Positions 1 to 9,054 of a stretch of 54,753 bases of DNA are shown in pieces. The first letter of the stretch is position 1, and every line of letters starts with the position of its first letter. The notes beneath the pieces are model-generated. The model had not been told where the DNA came from and searched no databases. It saw nothing but the letters and a program-made list of their open reading frames with translations. The stretch comes from Gammaproteobacteria bacterium. Lineage in GTDB: Bacteria > Pseudomonadota > Gammaproteobacteria > GRL18. The translations under genes and the position numbers were made by a program. Where the stretch lies: NCBI GenBank assembly GCA_026196615.1, contig JAPHSW010000004.1, forward strand, positions 1 through 54,753, given 5' to 3'.

Positions 1-17
1 CCTATAATTTTAGTCAT
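1..17 (-). CDS. 5' end of a divergent gene running off the left edge
   Basis: Reading the minus strand from position 17 gives an ATG and the residues MTKII before the window ends. Eight bases upstream of that ATG is a strong Shine-Dalgarno sequence, AAAGGAG, seen on the plus strand as ctccttt at about 26-32. The ribosome binding site is much better than most in this window, so a real gene start divergent from mazG is likely. Too little is present to say what it encodes. Confidence 0.45.
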
Positions 18-122
18 GATGGATGCTCCTTTTTACTTAATCGTTTCACTTTAAGTATGGCACATTGTGATGCCGATCCTGGGGTGTCCATCTCATCACA
101 CATATATAGGAATATTTTCAGT

Positions 123-953
123 ATGCAACAATTGACACGTCTACTTGATATTATGTCTAAGCTTAGAGATCCAGAAAATGGTTGTCCCTGGGATCTGAAA
201 CAGGACTATAAATCTCTGGTTCCCTATACACTGGAAGAAGCCTATGAGGTGGCTGAAGCCATTGAATTAGGTGATATGAATGAAGTTAAAAAAGAACTGG
301 GTGATTTGTTATTTCAAGTTGTCTTTTATGCACAACTGGCTAAAGAAGAAGGTTTGTTTGATTTTGATGAGATTGCGGGAGGGATTGCAGATAAAATGGT
401 TTCCAGACATCCCCATGTATTTTCTGATCATCAATATGAGAGTGAAGATGCTTTTTTAAAAGCCTGGGAAGAACAGAAAGAAGTTGAAAAAGCACAGGAA
501 AAAATGTCAAAATCTGAAGAACATTCTGAGCATTTTCAATCACCTGAAAATGTCAGTTTGATGGATGGTATCAGCAAGATCTTACCTGCGATGACCAGAG
601 CAGTAAAAATACAGAAAAAAGCTACCCAGGTTGGTTTTGATTGGGAATCAGCAGAACATGTCTTACCGGTGATTTCAGAAGAAATAGAGGAGCTATCGAC
701 TGAATTAAAAGAATCAGAACGTTCTCTTGATAGGATAGAAGATGAACTGGGTGATGTTTTATTCAGTTGTGTGAATCTGGCTCGAAAGCTTAAACTGGAT
801 CCGGAAAAAGCTTTGCGTATGAGTAATTATAAATTTTCCCAGCGTTTTAGAAAAATGGAACAATATTATCAATCAGATAGGCAACAGATGGAAAAAGCTT
901 CGCTTGAACAAATGGAACAAGTTTGGCAATCTGTTAAGGAAGTCACTCAATGA
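123..953 (+). CDS. mazG: Nucleoside triphosphate pyrophosphohydrolase MazG
   Basis: MazG hydrolyses nucleoside triphosphates to monophosphate and pyrophosphate, cleaning the nucleotide pool and affecting ppGpp levels. The protein has the duplicated all-alpha MazG architecture. The N-terminal repeat contains RDPENGCPWD, then TLEEAYEV and ELGDLLFQVVFYA; the C-terminal repeat contains KKATQVGFDW, EEIEEL and DELGDVLFSCVNLARKL. The EExxE and ExxD metal-binding pattern is visible in both. An in-frame ATG at 57 would add 22 residues with no counterpart in MazG proteins I know, so I place the start at 123, where the sequence begins MQQLTRLLDIMSKLRDP as expected. A roughly 20-residue Ser/Glu-rich linker between the repeats is longer than in the E. 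coli protein. It is the first plus-strand gene, with the RND genes 42 bases downstream. Confidence 0.93.
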   Translation: MQQLTRLLDIMSKLRDPENGCPWDLKQDYKSLVPYTLEEAYEVAEAIELGDMNEVKKELGDLLFQVVFYAQLAKEEGLFDFDEIAGGIADKMVSRHPHVFSDHQYESEDAFLKAWEEQKEVEKAQEKMSKSEEHSEHFQSPENVSLMDGISKILPAMTRAVKIQKKATQVGFDWESAEHVLPVISEEIEELSTELKESERSLDRIEDELGDVLFSCVNLARKLKLDPEKALRMSNYKFSQRFRKMEQYYQSDRQQMEKASLEQMEQVWQSVKEVTQ

Positions 954-995
954 GAAAGTATCTTCAGGTTCTCTTAATTGTTTAAAGGCTTACAA

Positions 996-2078
996 ATGAT
1001 AAAAACAATGTGTATTGGACTGCTCATAATATTGAATCTCTTATGTAATGTGCCAGTTTTTTCAGCTAAAGATAATACGATACCTGTGACCGTTAAACCT
1101 CTTGAGCAACTTGTCTTTCATCCTGTAAAAAAAGCGCCAGCTCAGGTTGTGACTTTACAAAACAGTTTACTCAGTTCTGAAATATCAGCATTAGTCGATA
1201 AAATTTATGTTCAAATTGGAGAACGAGTTGAAAAATATCAATTATTGATCAGTCTGGAATGCGATGACTATGAACTGAATTATCAGCAAATTATTTCAGA
1301 AAAAAATGTTTTGTTGGCAGAACGACAGTTTACAGATTATCAGTTTGAACGTTCAAAAAAATTAATAAAAAGTAACAGTGTTTCTAAAGAGGCACATAAA
1401 AGATTATCAACAAAAGTTGCAAAAAATTCAGCGCAAATACAATTATTGAATAACAAATTAAAACAATCAGAAAAAAATATTTCACGCTGTCAGATCAAAG
1501 CTCCTTTTTCAGGTGTCATTGCTGAACGCTTAGTTCATCTTGGTGAACATGTTTCACCACACACTCCATTAGCCCGTTTGATAGATACTGAAAATTTGGA
1601 AGTTGAAGTTCAGGTACCTATTGTACTGATTGATAATATAGACTATAGCTCATTAAACTTTATTTATCGTAATAAACAATATCCACTAAAGATTAGAGCG
1701 ATAATACCGAGTATCGAAACTCGTGCTCGTCATCAGAAAGTTCGTTTAAGTTTTTTGTCTGAAAAAACTTTACCTGATGCTTATGGCATTGTTGAAATTA
1801 CTTTGCGTGCAATGCATATTCCTGCCAATTATTTAGTATCGAGAAATTCTCAAACTGGTATTTTCTTACTTAAGAAATTAAATAATACAGAAAATCATAT
1901 TAATGAAGCAGAAGAAGGATTATTTAAAGCACAGTTCTATCCTATTGATAATGCATTGACGGGGCGAGCTGCAATTATTGACTTACCTCTAAATACCGAG
2001 GTGATCATTTCCGGTCGTAATGCTTTGTCTGATGGGCAACATGTCTCCTTAAAAAAAATAGATTCTAAAGAAAAATAA
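996..2078 (+). CDS. RND efflux periplasmic adaptor (membrane fusion protein)
   Basis: This is a periplasmic adaptor of the HlyD/AcrA class that would couple the following RND permease to an outer-membrane channel. The N terminus is a signal peptide (MIKTMCIGLLIILNLLCNV, cleavage near FSA-KDN). A lipoyl-like half (SALVDKIYVQIGERVEKYQLL), a coiled-coil hairpin over about residues 85-150, and the second lipoyl half (CQIKAPFSGVIAERLVHLGEHV) follow in order, then beta-barrel strands. I chose ATG 996 because AAAGG lies 7 bases before it; a TTG at 978 is in frame but lacks such a site. It sits 39 bases before the permease, so the two should be co-transcribed. No TolC-like gene is adjacent, so the outer channel must be encoded elsewhere. 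Confidence 0.88.
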   Translation: MIKTMCIGLLIILNLLCNVPVFSAKDNTIPVTVKPLEQLVFHPVKKAPAQVVTLQNSLLSSEISALVDKIYVQIGERVEKYQLLISLECDDYELNYQQIISEKNVLLAERQFTDYQFERSKKLIKSNSVSKEAHKRLSTKVAKNSAQIQLLNNKLKQSEKNISRCQIKAPFSGVIAERLVHLGEHVSPHTPLARLIDTENLEVEVQVPIVLIDNIDYSSLNFIYRNKQYPLKIRAIIPSIETRARHQKVRLSFLSEKTLPDAYGIVEITLRAMHIPANYLVSRNSQTGIFLLKKLNNTENHINEAEEGLFKAQFYPIDNALTGRAAIIDLPLNTEVIISGRNALSDGQHVSLKKIDSKEK

Positions 2079-2117
2079 ATATTTCAATGAAAACTATCCA
2101 GTCAGAAAAAAGCTAAT

Positions 2118-5100
2118 ATGCCGACGTCATTATTTCAACAATTCCTACAGCATCATGTATTAGCCAACTTAACTTTCATCTTAATTTTAGTCATGGGGTT
2201 TTTGAGTTACACGGCAATGCCTAAAGAAAAAGACCCTTCGATGAACTTTAACTGGATTCAAATTAATACCATTTTAATGGATGCCTCACCTGAAGATATT
2301 GAAAAAAGAATTACAGATCCTCTGGAAGAGGGAATTGCCAAGGTCTCAGATATTCGTTTTATTTCTTCAAGTTCCAGAGAATCTATGTCCAGTATTTTAG
2401 TGCGTTTTGAAGACCTGGATGAGCGAGCTTTTGACAAGCGTGTTGCGGATTTACGTCGTGAAATTCAACATATTGAAAATACTCGTTTACCAGAAGAATC
2501 AGAATCACCTTTAATACTTGAATTGACATCATCAAGTGCATTTCCCACAGCTACTCTTGTTTTACAAGGGCAGGCATATGATGAAAATCTTCGCTTTTAT
2601 GCTCAGGCTTTTGATAAAGAAATGGAGCGTTTATCCTATATTGAACGGGTTGATCTGCTGGGTAGTAGTGATCCTGAACTTATAGTTGAAGTTGATCTTG
2701 AACGGCTTACCGGACTGGGCTTATCCCCAGCGATTGTTGCTCAAACAATTCAGGCACAATTCAAAGATACTGCAGCAGGTACGATGAATATAGAAGATCA
2801 GCAATGGTTAATTAGTGTTAAAGGTACCAGTAATGATCCAGAATATTTAGCAAAGTTGCCTATTCTTGGCATTGAGCATCAGGTGCTGTTAGGAGATGTT
2901 GCAAAAATTTATATGGGACAGGATAAATTGAGCACAAAATCCCTTTATAATAATCGACCAGCCATCATACTCTCGGTTTTCAAAAAGGATAATATCAATA
3001 CATTGAAAATGATTGATGACTTGAAAATCTTTATTGAACAAAAAAATCAATTAACTGAAGTGACAGGCATTGCAGTTACTTTATTGGATGACAATACGCT
3101 GTTGACACGAAAAGCAATGGATATTATGCAGAATAATGCACTTATTGGTTTGTTCTTAGTGCTTTTTGTTACCTGGTTTTTTCTAGGCACTCGTATTGCT
3201 ATTTTTACCACGATTGGAATTCCTTTTACTTTATCGGCCACATTCTGGATTTTACATGCTTTAGGTTTGACACTGAATAATGCCGTATTATTGGGTGTAG
3301 TAATTGTGTTGGGTATGCTAGTTGATGATGCTATTGTGGTTGTTGAATCAATGTACACTCGAATGCGTCATGGTGTTAATACGACTCTGGCAGCAATTGA
3401 AGCAATCAAAGAAGTCATTTCTCCTGTGACAGCCTCAGTACTAACGACAATGGCTGCTTTTTTGCCTTTGATGTTATTACCTGGAATTATTGGAAAATTT
3501 ATGTTGGTGATTCCTTTGGTGGTTACAATTGCTCTTGCTATTAGTTTAATTGAAGCCTATTGGATGCTGCCAGCTCATATTATTGCGAGCAATCCTGTTT
3601 ATTCATCTTCAGGCGAAGAACCTAAAAAAAATCATATGCAGATATTTCGGGAATCATTTACTCATAAACTGAAAATTGTTTATATTCGTTTATTGATAGG
3701 CTCTTTAAGAAGACCGAAAATTATGTTACTCAGTCTTATACTACTTTTTTGCAGTGCCATTTATGCTTTAAAGAGTGGAGAAATTACGGTTAATTTTTTT
3801 GAAGGTGAACCGTTTCCACTTATATATGTCAATGTAAAAATGCAAGAAGGCACACCAATTGATTACACATTAAGAAAAGTCAATCAATTGGAAAATAATA
3901 TAAAACTTGTATTTGAACGTAGTGATTATAGAGAAATGGCTTCGTATGCAGGCTTCTATTTTACCCAGGTGGAACCACTATTTGGTGAGCATTATGGTCA
4001 AATTATTATTTCATTGCCTGATACCTCTCAAGAAAAACTTAAAATATTACATAAAAAACTAAATGTCGAATTTTCTCGAATGACAGGTGTGGAAGAGGTG
4101 TCTTTATTACAGCTTGAAGATGGACCTCCTGTGAGTCGAGCAATAAGTATGAAAGTTCAAGGTTCAGAATTTCGTTTAATACAAGATGCAGTAGCAGATT
4201 TAAAACAGATTTTTGAGCAAATGGGTGATATCGAAAATGTCACAATTTTAGACAGTGCAGGGACAATGGAGTTAGCTTTACAATTGAATCAGGATGCTGT
4301 TCATAGAGCCGGTATTCCACCAAATCAGATCATGCGTGATATTCGCCTTTTAGCGGGTGGTGAAATAGTTAGTAGCTTTCAGTATCGAGGTGAAGAAGTT
4401 AATATCAGAGTCAAAGCGGGTCTGAATTCAAGCTCTAAACTTCAGGAGGATAAGGAAATGACTCCTAATATGATTTCAAGTTGGCTGCAAACACCCATTA
4501 GCTTTTTTGATCAACAAACTGAAAAAGTACTATCGATACCTTTGAGTGAATTGGTGCAGGAAAAATATCAATTATCAAGAAGTAATATACGTCATTATAA
4601 TTTGCAGCGTGTGGTATTGGTTGAAGCTGATATAAAAAAAGGTGGACCTAATACTTTGGAAATGAATCGTTTGATTCAGGAAAGCTGGCAAAAAATTAAA
4701 ATAAAACATCCAGGAATAAGTTTGGATTTTTCTGGTCAGTTAGATGACTTAAAGGAAACACTGGATGTTATGCCCTACCTTTTTTTGATGGGAGTTGGTC
4801 TGATTTATCTCATTATTGGCACACAATTTAGAAGTTATTTTCAACCTTTATTGATTATAGCGACCATTCCTTTGGCATTTACGGGCGTTGTCATAGGCTT
4901 GTTTTTGACAAAAAATCCACTGAGTCTCTATACTCTTTACGGAATCGTAGCCTTGGTTGGAATAGCAGTTAATGCCTCAATTGTCTTAATTTCAGCGGCT
5001 AATACACGATTGAGACAAGGTATGAGTGTCAATCATGCGATTATTTTTGCCGCCAGAAGGCGGATCATTCCTATCCTAATTACATCTCTCACCACTATTG

Positions 5101-5267
5101 CAGGTCTTTTTTCACTGGCCAGTGGATTTGCAGGAAAGTCCTTGATCTGGGGACCGTTGGCAACAGCTATAGTCTGGGGGCTGGCATTTTCTACAATGTT
5201 GACTCTATTTGTTATTCCATTGCTATATAAATTTTTTATGAAACCTGCAACTTTAAAGGTACCATAA
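2118..5267 (+). CDS. RND family efflux permease (AcrB/MdtB-like)
   Basis: An inner-membrane proton-driven exporter of 1049 residues, the usual length for the HAE/AcrB family. TM1 is near residues 15-32, followed by the first porter/docking domain, TM2-6 at about 335-480 (including GMLVDDAIVVVESMYTRMR, which holds the paired Asp of the proton relay), TM7 near 535, a second large periplasmic domain, and TM8-12 from about 885 to the end (YLIIGTQFRSYFQPLLIIATI, NASIVLISAAN). The N-terminal sequence MPTSLFQQFLQHHVLANLT and the phrase MPKEKDPSMNFNWIQI resemble the MdtB/C-like or CusA-distant branch rather than AcrB itself. The substrate cannot be read from sequence. It pairs with the adaptor immediately upstream. 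Confidence 0.93.
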   Translation: MPTSLFQQFLQHHVLANLTFILILVMGFLSYTAMPKEKDPSMNFNWIQINTILMDASPEDIEKRITDPLEEGIAKVSDIRFISSSSRESMSSILVRFEDLDERAFDKRVADLRREIQHIENTRLPEESESPLILELTSSSAFPTATLVLQGQAYDENLRFYAQAFDKEMERLSYIERVDLLGSSDPELIVEVDLERLTGLGLSPAIVAQTIQAQFKDTAAGTMNIEDQQWLISVKGTSNDPEYLAKLPILGIEHQVLLGDVAKIYMGQDKLSTKSLYNNRPAIILSVFKKDNINTLKMIDDLKIFIEQKNQLTEVTGIAVTLLDDNTLLTRKAMDIMQNNALIGLFLVLFVTWFFLGTRIAIFTTIGIPFTLSATFWILHALGLTLNNAVLLGVVIVLGMLVDDAIVVVESMYTRMRHGVNTTLAAIEAIKEVISPVTASVLTTMAAFLPLMLLPGIIGKFMLVIPLVVTIALAISLIEAYWMLPAHIIASNPVYSSSGEEPKKNHMQIFRESFTHKLKIVYIRLLIGSLRRPKIMLLSLILLFCSAIYALKSGEITVNFFEGEPFPLIYVNVKMQEGTPIDYTLRKVNQLENNIKLVFERSDYREMASYAGFYFTQVEPLFGEHYGQIIISLPDTSQEKLKILHKKLNVEFSRMTGVEEVSLLQLEDGPPVSRAISMKVQGSEFRLIQDAVADLKQIFEQMGDIENVTILDSAGTMELALQLNQDAVHRAGIPPNQIMRDIRLLAGGEIVSSFQYRGEEVNIRVKAGLNSSSKLQEDKEMTPNMISSWLQTPISFFDQQTEKVLSIPLSELVQEKYQLSRSNIRHYNLQRVVLVEADIKKGGPNTLEMNRLIQESWQKIKIKHPGISLDFSGQLDDLKETLDVMPYLFLMGVGLIYLIIGTQFRSYFQPLLIIATIPLAFTGVVIGLFLTKNPLSLYTLYGIVALVGIAVNASIVLISAANTRLRQGMSVNHAIIFAARRRIIPILITSLTTIAGLFSLASGFAGKSLIWGPLATAIVWGLAFSTMLTLFVIPLLYKFFMKPATLKVP

Positions 5268-5335
5268 AAATAAATAAGTGCTCTGCTAATTTTTCTACTT
5301 TCCTATGTCTTAAAATGGTGCAAAATGACCTGTTT

Positions 5336-5352
5336 TGAACCATTATGGTGCT
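5336..5352 (+). promoter_or_regulatory. NtrC-type enhancer site upstream of amtB
   Basis: The sequence TGAACCATTATGGTGCT is an inverted repeat of 7-3-7 form that differs by one base in the left arm from the NtrC-type half site TGCACCA. Additional TGGTGCA (5316-5322) and TTGCAC (5367-5372) half sites flank it. Its centre is about 110 bases upstream of the predicted sigma-54 start point, a normal distance for an NtrC enhancer. Identification rests on the motif and its position only. Confidence 0.6.
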
Positions 5353-5428
5353 TCCAAAAAATAGCATTGCACAATATAAGATCAATAAAAATTAGTAAGT
5401 TTTTGATTTTATAGATTTTGAGCAGTTA

Positions 5429-5444
5429 TGGTGCAATAATTGCT
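5429..5444 (+). promoter_or_regulatory. Sigma-54 (RpoN) promoter of amtB
   Basis: TGGTGCAATAATTGCT matches the -24/-12 consensus TGGCAC-N5-TTGCW, with GG at 5430-5431 and GC at 5442-5443 exactly 12 bases apart. The predicted transcript starts near 5455, 29 bases before the amtB ATG at 5484 and upstream of its GAAGG ribosome binding site. This arrangement also rules out a TTG at 5418 as the amtB start, because it would lie upstream of the promoter. Confidence 0.78.
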
Positions 5445-5483
5445 TATTTAAAGAATCTAAAAATTTTTTTGAAGGCTTTATCA

Positions 5484-6800
5484 ATGACAAAACATCATAA
5501 ATTATCAGGTATTAGCCTGATTTCACTCTTATTACTTATCTTTTCGGGTAATGCCATGGCTGCTGATGCCATAAATGGTGCAGACACTGCCTGGATAATG
5601 ATTTCAACTGCATTGGTTCTATTCATGACACTGCCGGGTCTGGCTCTTTTCTATGGCGGTCTGGTTCGCACAAAAAACGTTTTATCTATATTGATGCAGT
5701 GTTTTGCTATCACCAGTATCATGTCGATACTGTGGCTGATTGCAGGGTATTCTCTGGCATTCAGTGACGGTGGTTCGATGAATGCTTTTATCGGTGGGTT
5801 TGACAAAGTGCTTTTTGCTGGCGTAATGGAAGGCAGTGTTTCGGGCACAATTCCTGAAGGACTCTTTGCTTTGTTTCAGATGACGTTTGCAATTATTACT
5901 CCAAGCTTAATTGTTGGTGCTTTTGCTGAACGTGCTCGCTTTTCAGCGATGATGCTTTTCAGTTCTATCTGGTTGTTTGTTGTCTATATTCCAATTACTC
6001 ATTGGGTTTGGGCAGAAGGTGGCTGGTTATTTGAAATGGGCTTATTGGATTTTGCCGGAGGTACCGTTGTTCATATCACTGCGGGTGTTGCTGCACTGGT
6101 AGCAGCATTAGTTATTGGTAAACGTAAGGAGTTTGGAGTCCATGCATTACCACCACATAACTTAACAATGACTGTTATTGGTGCAGGTATGTTATGGGTC
6201 GGTTGGTTTGGTTTTAATGGCGGAAGTGCACTGGCTGCAGATGGTAATGCTGCAATGGCCATGTTGGTAACTCATATTTCTGCTGCTGCAGGTGCTGCAA
6301 TGTGGGCTGCAATTGAATGGCTGAAACATGGCAAACCTTCTGTTTTAGGTATTGTTACAGGCATGGTTGCAGGCTTAGGTACCATTACACCAGCTTCTGG
6401 CTTTGTTGGTCCAGCAGGTGCATTAATTATTGGCTTAACTGCAGGTTTTGTTTGTTATAATGCGACTCAAATTATGAAGGTAAAACTGAAGCTGGATGAT
6501 TCTCTGGATGTTTTCCCTGTTCATGGGGTTGGCGGTATTTTAGGGACTTTTCTTGCTGGAATTTTTGCTTCAGCAGGTCTGGGTGTTTTTTCTGGACAGG
6601 GTTATGCTGAAGGCATGAATATGATAAGTCAGGTCTGGGTGCAGTTAATTGGTATTGGCTCAACCATGCTTTATACCGCTGTGATGACCTATATTATTTT
6701 AAAAGTGGTTGCACTATTTGTAGATTTACGTGTGGAGCGTGAAGAAGAGACTGAAGGTCTGGATATCGCATCTCACGATGAACGTGGTTACGACTTCTAA
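5484..6800 (+). CDS. amtB: Ammonium transporter AmtB
   Basis: An inner-membrane channel for ammonium uptake. The N terminus is a cleavable signal peptide (MTKHHKLSGIS to NAMA-ADA), followed by 11 predicted membrane helices. Family signatures are visible: GLALFYGGLVRTKN, FAFFERARF-like FAERARFSAMM, FAGGTVVHITAGVAALVAAL carrying the first pore histidine, and DSLDVFPVHGVGGILGTF carrying the second. The C-terminal cytoplasmic tail (RVEREEETEGLDIASHDERGY) matches the segment that contacts the PII protein GlnK. The start at 5484 is set by GAAGG 8 bases upstream and by the sigma-54 promoter between it and the alternative TTG. glnK, which usually sits next to amtB, is absent here. Expression should be nitrogen-controlled. 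Confidence 0.96.
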   Translation: MTKHHKLSGISLISLLLLIFSGNAMAADAINGADTAWIMISTALVLFMTLPGLALFYGGLVRTKNVLSILMQCFAITSIMSILWLIAGYSLAFSDGGSMNAFIGGFDKVLFAGVMEGSVSGTIPEGLFALFQMTFAIITPSLIVGAFAERARFSAMMLFSSIWLFVVYIPITHWVWAEGGWLFEMGLLDFAGGTVVHITAGVAALVAALVIGKRKEFGVHALPPHNLTMTVIGAGMLWVGWFGFNGGSALAADGNAAMAMLVTHISAAAGAAMWAAIEWLKHGKPSVLGIVTGMVAGLGTITPASGFVGPAGALIIGLTAGFVCYNATQIMKVKLKLDDSLDVFPVHGVGGILGTFLAGIFASAGLGVFSGQGYAEGMNMISQVWVQLIGIGSTMLYTAVMTYIILKVVALFVDLRVEREEETEGLDIASHDERGYDF

Positions 6801-6823
6801 TAATATAATGCCCTTTTAAAAGT

Positions 6824-6863
6824 AATATGACAGCAAGTGAAATTGACTACTTGCTGTCATATT
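6824..6863. terminator. Bidirectional terminator between amtB and the cyclase operon
   Basis: A perfect 15-bp inverted repeat (arms 6824-6838 and 6849-6863, beginning AATATGACAGCAAGT) encloses a 10-base loop between two convergent genes. The flanks are AT-rich rather than a clean T run, but placement between convergent 3' ends fits a shared terminator. Confidence 0.75.
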
Positions 6864-6913
6864 CATTCAGAATAATTTAACATTTAACATTGTTACTACT
6901 AGTTACACTCTAT

Positions 6914-8998
6914 TTATTTACTGGTTAATACAGTTGTTCCATCCCAGTCATCAGGTAATTCACTCTGATGTTCATTATAGTGATTACAACGAGCTATCAT
7001 TAATAGCACGGCCTTATCGTGAGCATCATATTCAAGTAATGAGTTTAAAATGTTTAAAGCTTCTGACCATTGTTGATTAAGATAGGCTGAAAAGGCTTTT
7101 TCATAATTCTCATAGTAATCAAGTGGTTTGGGTAAATCATTTGGAATGTTGTCTTTCTCACAAATTAACTCATAAATCTGAACGCCTTTGGTTTTACCTT
7201 TAACGGCAACAATATCCAATAAGCGACAGAAAAAATCATTACTCACTTGATAAAAAGTAGTTTCACTGATAATAATACTGGTGCCATAAAGCTTATTGAT
7301 TCCTTCCAAACGTGCGGCCAGGTTTACTGAATCACCCAGAACCGTATAATTAATGCGCTCATTAGAGCCCATATTTCCAACAACTGTTCTACCTGTATGG
7401 AGACCTATGCGAGTTTGTAAAATAGGTTTTCTTTCTTCAGCCCATACGGCATTTAATTCCTGATTTTTTTTCTGGCAGTTCAGCGCTGCTTTACAGGCAG
7501 AATAGGGGGTATTTTTTTGGGCTAATGGTGCCCCCCAAAAAGCCATAATGGCATCACCAATGTATTTATCAATTGTGCCATTCTCAAGCATAATAATATG
7601 ACTGAGCTCTTCGAAGTATTGAGATAAATGCAAGGTTAGATCTTCTGGGTGCATGCTTTCAGCAATGGTTGTAAAACCGGCAATATCAGTAAATAGCAGA
7701 GTTAATTCGGTCTCTTTGCCTCCAACATGTGCTTCTTCACCCAGTTCCACTAGTTGTTTAACCAATTCTGCTGGTACATATTTTTTAAATGATTGTAAGC
7801 CTGTGGTTGCTGAAACAATAGATTGGCTCATCAAGTCAATTTCTTTAATGTTGGTATCAACTTTTACTACATCATCCAAATCAAAATTCTTAATTTTTTG
7901 CGTTTCAAGTGAGAGTTGTTTAATTGGCCGAGTAATTCTCAGTGAGAAAAAGTGTACGATGAGCAATGAAACTAAGAATATGCCACCAAATACGGCTAGA
8001 GTTTGAAAAAAGACTTTGTTAACGGAACCTAATACATCTTCTTCTGGGATGACTACAAAAATCTGCCATTCAGATGGAAAAGATTTTGGAAAAGCAACTA
8101 CATTAGTAATATATCGTTGATTGTTTGTGGTGCTGACAAAACGCTTTTCCATTGTTGAGCGGTAGTGATCATAAGCGTCTCTAAGCCATTTTTGTGGTAA
8201 CTCATAAACTAAGGCCATTCGTCTGATACCACTATTGGGTAAAATGGTGGTTAATAGACTGGTATCAGGAAATGCAATAATTTCATGATTTGTATTGGTT
8301 ATGAAAACCAGCCCATTTTCACTGACTTCCTGTTTTGATAAAAAATCGGATAAACTGTGTAATGGGCTGTTAATTCCAACCACAGCCATCTTTTTGCCAT
8401 CTTGATCCAATACTGGAAAGGTTGCTGAAATACCAGGTGTTTGTGCAGTGGTAAATAAATAAATATCTGTCCAGTACACTTTTTGTGTCTCAAACGTATT
8501 TTTATACCAGGGGCGTCGTCGAGGATCAAAAACTGAATTTTTTGTTTTTTCACCTAAAATATTATAATTATTGTCTCGAAATAACCATTTTTCGGTTACG
8601 CTTTCATCTGTATGATTAATATAACGCGTTGCAAGTTCTGGTTCTCTTCTCACTTGTACATAGTTGCCAAAAGTATCAGCAATAAAAATTGACTGGACTT
8701 GAGGTAAAACATTCATTTGTTCCCACATATAACGCCAGAGTTGCTCGTGGTTATCCATAATATTTGGGGAGCTCACGAGTTGACTGACAACGCGTGATTG
8801 TAATGCGGGTGCATTTAAATAGGAGGTGGTTCGGTTGATGATTTTATCAGTTAATTGCTTAGTGACATTGTCCGAATATTCTAAAACAATTTTTGTTGTA
8901 CCATAATAAAAACTGGCTGCCGCCGCCGCCATTGTAATGAGTACTAAAATAGAAAAGTATTTTAAAATAATTATGTTTAGAGATTGCTTTTTTTTCAT
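6914..8998 (-). CDS. Membrane class III adenylate cyclase with Cache and HAMP domains
   Basis: Makes cyclic AMP in response to a periplasmic signal. Order: TM1 (about residues 13-33), a large periplasmic Cache-like domain (about 40-330, with DPRRRPWYKNTFET typical of dCACHE), TM2 (about 338-358), HAMP, then the catalytic domain (about 425-600). Metal-binding Asp438 lies in LFTDIAGFT and Asp482 in DKYIGDAIMAFWG. The purine-selecting pair Lys478 and Asp556 (VLGDSVNLAARLE) points to ATP rather than GTP, and Asn559 and Arg563 are the transition-state residues. All catalytic residues are therefore present. A C-terminal tail with a TPR-like stretch (YEKAFSAYLNQQWSEALNIL) follows. The ATG has no clear ribosome binding site. 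It lies 56 bases after the sensor-MFS gene, so all three minus-strand genes probably form one operon. Confidence 0.93.
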   Translation of the reverse strand: MKKKQSLNIIILKYFSILVLITMAAAAASFYYGTTKIVLEYSDNVTKQLTDKIINRTTSYLNAPALQSRVVSQLVSSPNIMDNHEQLWRYMWEQMNVLPQVQSIFIADTFGNYVQVRREPELATRYINHTDESVTEKWLFRDNNYNILGEKTKNSVFDPRRRPWYKNTFETQKVYWTDIYLFTTAQTPGISATFPVLDQDGKKMAVVGINSPLHSLSDFLSKQEVSENGLVFITNTNHEIIAFPDTSLLTTILPNSGIRRMALVYELPQKWLRDAYDHYRSTMEKRFVSTTNNQRYITNVVAFPKSFPSEWQIFVVIPEEDVLGSVNKVFFQTLAVFGGIFLVSLLIVHFFSLRITRPIKQLSLETQKIKNFDLDDVVKVDTNIKEIDLMSQSIVSATTGLQSFKKYVPAELVKQLVELGEEAHVGGKETELTLLFTDIAGFTTIAESMHPEDLTLHLSQYFEELSHIIMLENGTIDKYIGDAIMAFWGAPLAQKNTPYSACKAALNCQKKNQELNAVWAEERKPILQTRIGLHTGRTVVGNMGSNERINYTVLGDSVNLAARLEGINKLYGTSIIISETTFYQVSNDFFCRLLDIVAVKGKTKGVQIYELICEKDNIPNDLPKPLDYYENYEKAFSAYLNQQWSEALNILNSLLEYDAHDKAVLLMIARCNHYNEHQSELPDDWDGTTVLTSK

Positions 8999-9054
8999 AA
9001 TATAAATGCCATGTTAACTCTTTCTCTTTGTTTGTGTTTTTATCTAAGGTAATG

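Noticed and set aside
57-122. Upstream in-frame start of mazG at 57
   Set aside because: The extra 22 residues do not match MazG proteins and no ribosome binding site precedes 57, while 123 gives the expected N terminus.
5418-5483. TTG start of amtB at 5418
   Set aside because: It lies upstream of the sigma-54 promoter and before the signal peptide; GAAGG directs the ATG at 5484.
7653-8006. 117-codon plus-strand frame inside the cyclase gene
   Set aside because: It opposes the catalytic domain and HAMP region; no ribosome binding site or recognisable motif.
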